A stretch of DNA of 8,365 nucleotides, taken from NCBI GenBank assembly GCA_038116745.1, contig JAYODW010000082.1, positions 1-8,365 of the forward strand, given 5' to 3'. The translations under genes and the position numbers were made by a program. Origin of the DNA: JAYODW01 sp038116745. Its GTDB lineage: Bacteria; Pseudomonadota; Gammaproteobacteria; Ga0077536. The notes below the pieces were generated by a model. That model was not told where the DNA came from. It ran no database searches and was given only the letters and a program-made list of their open reading frames with translations. Below are positions 7,066-8,365 of the stretch, piece by piece; within the stretch, counting starts at the first letter, position 1, and every line of letters starts with the position of its first letter.

Positions 7066-7517
7066 CACAGGACGTCCAGCAGTGCCTGCATCTCATTGGC
7101 GAACTGATCGCCCATGATGAGCTTGATGAGCCTTTTCGTCAGCTTGAGCTCNNNNNNNNNNNNNNNNNNNNNNNNNNNNNNNNNNNNNNNNNNNNNNNNN
7201 NNNNNNNNNNNNNNNNNNNNNNNNNNNNNNNNNNNNNNNNNNNNNNNNNNNACCGCTTTGGGTGCGATCAGGATCTCCGGCGGGTCGAGTTCCAGCTCCT
7301 CTTCGAACTCCAACTGCTCCTCGAGTGGCTCGGGCTTCTCCAGTTTGACCTCCGGCGGGAGATCGACCACGACCTGGAACTCCGCCTCGATTGGCGGCGG
7401 CGGACCTAGCGGTTCGATTTTTTTCCCGACGCGCCAGGACACCAGCGCGTGGATAGTTGCTGAGAAAACCAGCAACAGGAGCCAGATGGTCGTCCGCCGG
7501 GTCGAGCGCAGCAGCAT
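7065..7517 (-). CDS. TonB-like energy transducer, interrupted by an assembly gap
   Basis: The N-terminal 88 residues are readable. A basic start (MLLRSTRR) leads into one membrane helix (about 11-29) with Ser19 and His23 in SATIH. This is the SxxxH motif that E. coli TonB uses to couple to ExbB/ExbD. A periplasmic spacer follows with PPPP and then alternating Pro and acidic residues (EPLEEQLEFEEELELDPPE). Then comes the N gap, and after it about 28 residues ending in FANEMQALLDVL before TGA at 7065-7067. That tail does not show the usual beta-sheet ending of a TonB C-terminal domain. The two sides share a frame only if the gap is really 100 bases, which is conventional rather than measured, so the true protein may be longer or the tail could belong to another gene. 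It starts one base after the stop of ExbD-2 and overlaps the TPR start. Role: to carry proton-motive energy from the ExbD complex towards the outer membrane. Confidence 0.72.
   Translation of the reverse strand: MLLRSTRRTTIWLLLLVFSATIHALVSWRVGKKIEPLGPPPPIEAEFQVVVDLPPEVKLEKPEPLEEQLEFEEELELDPPEILIAPKAXXXXXXXXXXXXXXXXXXXXXXXXXXXXXXXXXXELKLTKRLIKLIMGDQFANEMQALLDVL
7152..7251. other. Assembly gap of 100 N
   Basis: Exactly 100 undetermined bases lie inside the TonB-like gene, just after its Pro/Glu-rich spacer. The round number is the usual placeholder for a gap of unknown size. A low-complexity Pro/acidic coding repeat is a plausible reason for the break. Confidence 0.98.
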
Positions 7518-7518
7518 T

Positions 7519-7956
7519 TCAAGCGCCGTCCGCGCGGCGTTGTGTGACCAGAACGAACTGAAGGATCCCGGCTTCGGAGGCTGTTTTCATTACCTTCGAT
7601 ACCGTCAATGCGTCGACCTTCGCATCGGCGTGGATCTTGAGCTTCTCATGCCCGGTAATTCGCGAAAGGGCGGCCTTCAGCCGCTCGAAAGCAATCTCAC
7701 GGTTTTCAAAACGCATCTTCCCCGACTTCTCAATACTCACCGTCGGGATTTCCTTGGCAGGCTCAGCTAACTGACTGGCAAAGGGCGGCGTGACGTTGTA
7801 GTCGGGCTGCAGGTTCCCCGCGATCATGAAATACAGCAGTAGAAGAAAAATCACGTTGATCATCGGGATCACGTTCTCTTCCTGGCCTGTTTTCTTTTCC
7901 CGAAGTCGATTACGCATAGCGTCGTAACCTGAACTGCGTCTTCGACGTGAGCTCAT
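7519..7956 (-). CDS. ExbD/TolR-family protein 2, lacking the membrane Asp
   Basis: This 145-residue inner-membrane protein has ExbD/TolR architecture: an Arg-rich cytoplasmic start (MSSRRRR), a single membrane helix (about 28-47), and a periplasmic domain that ends in the family's LKIHADAKV strand and VSKVMKTASEAGI helix. In ExbD and TolR the helix begins with a pattern like TPLIDV, where the Asp carries protons through the ExbB/TolQ ring. Here the pattern is IPMINVIF, with Asn34 at that place (codon AAC on the minus strand, 7857-7855). The gene follows ExbD-1 after 12 bases with a good ribosome binding site (GAGGGG, 7970-7965) and ends one base before the TonB-like gene. It is probably a structural or regulatory partner in a hetero-ExbD pair, since it cannot use the usual proton-carrying residue. 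Family membership is firm; the division of labour is inferred. Confidence 0.9.
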   Translation of the reverse strand: MSSRRRRSSGYDAMRNRLREKKTGQEENVIPMINVIFLLLLYFMIAGNLQPDYNVTPPFASQLAEPAKEIPTVSIEKSGKMRFENREIAFERLKAALSRITGHEKLKIHADAKVDALTVSKVMKTASEAGILQFVLVTQRRADGA

Positions 7957-7964
7957 AGACCCAG

Positions 7965-7970
7965 CCCCTC
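7965..7970 (-). promoter_or_regulatory. Ribosome binding site of ExbD-2
   Basis: GAGGGG on the minus strand overlaps the TGA of ExbD-1 and lies eight bases before the ATG at 7956. It supports this start and suggests that ribosomes finishing ExbD-1 can begin ExbD-2. Confidence 0.6.
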
Positions 7971-8365
7971 AGTCAAACTTCCGCGCCGCGGCCAGAGCAA
8001 TGTTGTAGACCTGATGGCGATTGAACAGATCCATCACGTCGACCGCACCCTGCAGCATCACATCCGGATCGACTGACAACATGACCCGCGTATTAGTCGG
8101 GTCAGTCAGACCAGAAGCGTAGGACTCCATCGCCTCGAGACTGCTTTCGCCCCCGTTTAACCACACGCTACCGTTGTCGTGCAGTTCGACCGCAATCATG
8201 GTGGTGTCAGAGCTCGCGCCAGCACTGCTCGCGGCCTGCGCAAACTCAATCGCGCGCGGGCGCATGAAATTTGTCTGCAGCATGAAGAACACTAGAAGGA
8301 TGAAGACGCAATCGATCAACGGCGTGAGAGACATCTTCCCCGCCCGCCGTCTTCGCGGCAGCAGA
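7969..8365 (-). CDS. ExbD/TolR-family protein 1 (5' end outside window)
   Basis: The frame is open to the right edge, so the start lies outside. An internal ATG at 8334 should not be taken as the start, because the codons before it give LLPRRRRAGK, the usual basic segment ahead of the ExbD helix. In the visible 131 residues, the helix reads MSLTPLIDCVFILLVFFM and includes the conserved Asp (GAT, 8313-8311) that carries protons in ExbB-ExbD and TolQ-TolR motors. The periplasmic domain follows, with VELHDNGSVWLNG and a VMLSVDPDVMLQGAVDVMDL stretch typical of the family. It is the first visible gene of an operon with ExbD-2, a TonB-like protein and a TPR protein. An ExbB/MotA/TolQ channel gene is expected just upstream but cannot be seen. 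It is a single-pass inner-membrane protein. Confidence 0.93.
   Translation of the reverse strand, partial: LLPRRRRAGKMSLTPLIDCVFILLVFFMLQTNFMRPRAIEFAQAASSAGASSDTTMIAVELHDNGSVWLNGGESSLEAMESYASGLTDPTNTRVMLSVDPDVMLQGAVDVMDLFNRHQVYNIALAAARKFD

Noticed and set aside
7114..7770. Plus-strand open frame with a Ser-rich translation across the N gap
   Set aside because: The Ser run is the antisense image of the Glu-rich spacer of the TonB-like gene; it also crosses the gap and overlaps ExbD-2.
8332..8334. ATG at 8334 as the start of ExbD-1
   Set aside because: The codons before it (LLPRRRRAGK) belong to the ExbD N-terminus, and starting here would remove the basic segment that orients the membrane helix. 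The frame stays open to the window edge.

Overview
The window reads as chromosomal DNA of a GC-rich Gram-negative bacterium, most likely a gammaproteobacterium. The reasons are a Uup-type ABC-F protein, a periplasmic PpiA-like cyclophilin, the C-terminus of YaaA, and an ExbD/TonB energy-transduction operon, which implies an outer membrane. A run of exactly 100 N (7152-7251) marks a scaffold gap, so this is draft or metagenome-assembled sequence. I see no tRNA, rRNA, IS element, CRISPR array or integrase.

Left part, plus strand (1-3152): a tight same-direction block made of the 3' end of yaaA (peroxide stress), a secreted cyclophilin (ppiA, 335-919), a YciI-family small protein (933-1229) and uup (1251-3152). 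The spacers are 64, 13 and 21 bases. These are housekeeping and stress functions that need not share a pathway.

Middle part, minus strand (3173-4555): a stand-alone DUF1329-family envelope protein that carries a twin-arginine signal instead of the Sec signal I would expect. It converges on uup with only 20 bases between the stop codons. Upstream of it lies a 272-base non-coding stretch (4556-4827) with two small perfect hairpins, a weak terminator candidate and a clear ribosome binding site.

Right part, minus strand (8365 down to 4828): a compact operon in the order ExbD-1 (5' end outside the window), ExbD-2, TonB-like transducer (interrupted by the N gap), and a large secreted TPR protein. 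Junctions are a 12-base gap, a 1-base gap and a TGATG overlap, so the genes are probably co-translated. The likely ExbB/MotA/TolQ partner would lie beyond the right edge. The main oddity is that ExbD-1 has the proton-carrying Asp of its transmembrane helix while ExbD-2 has Asn at that position. This suggests an asymmetric hetero-ExbD motor driving a TonB-like rod, with a 745-residue TPR solenoid in the periplasm. That operon is the most interesting system here; its substrate is unknown.
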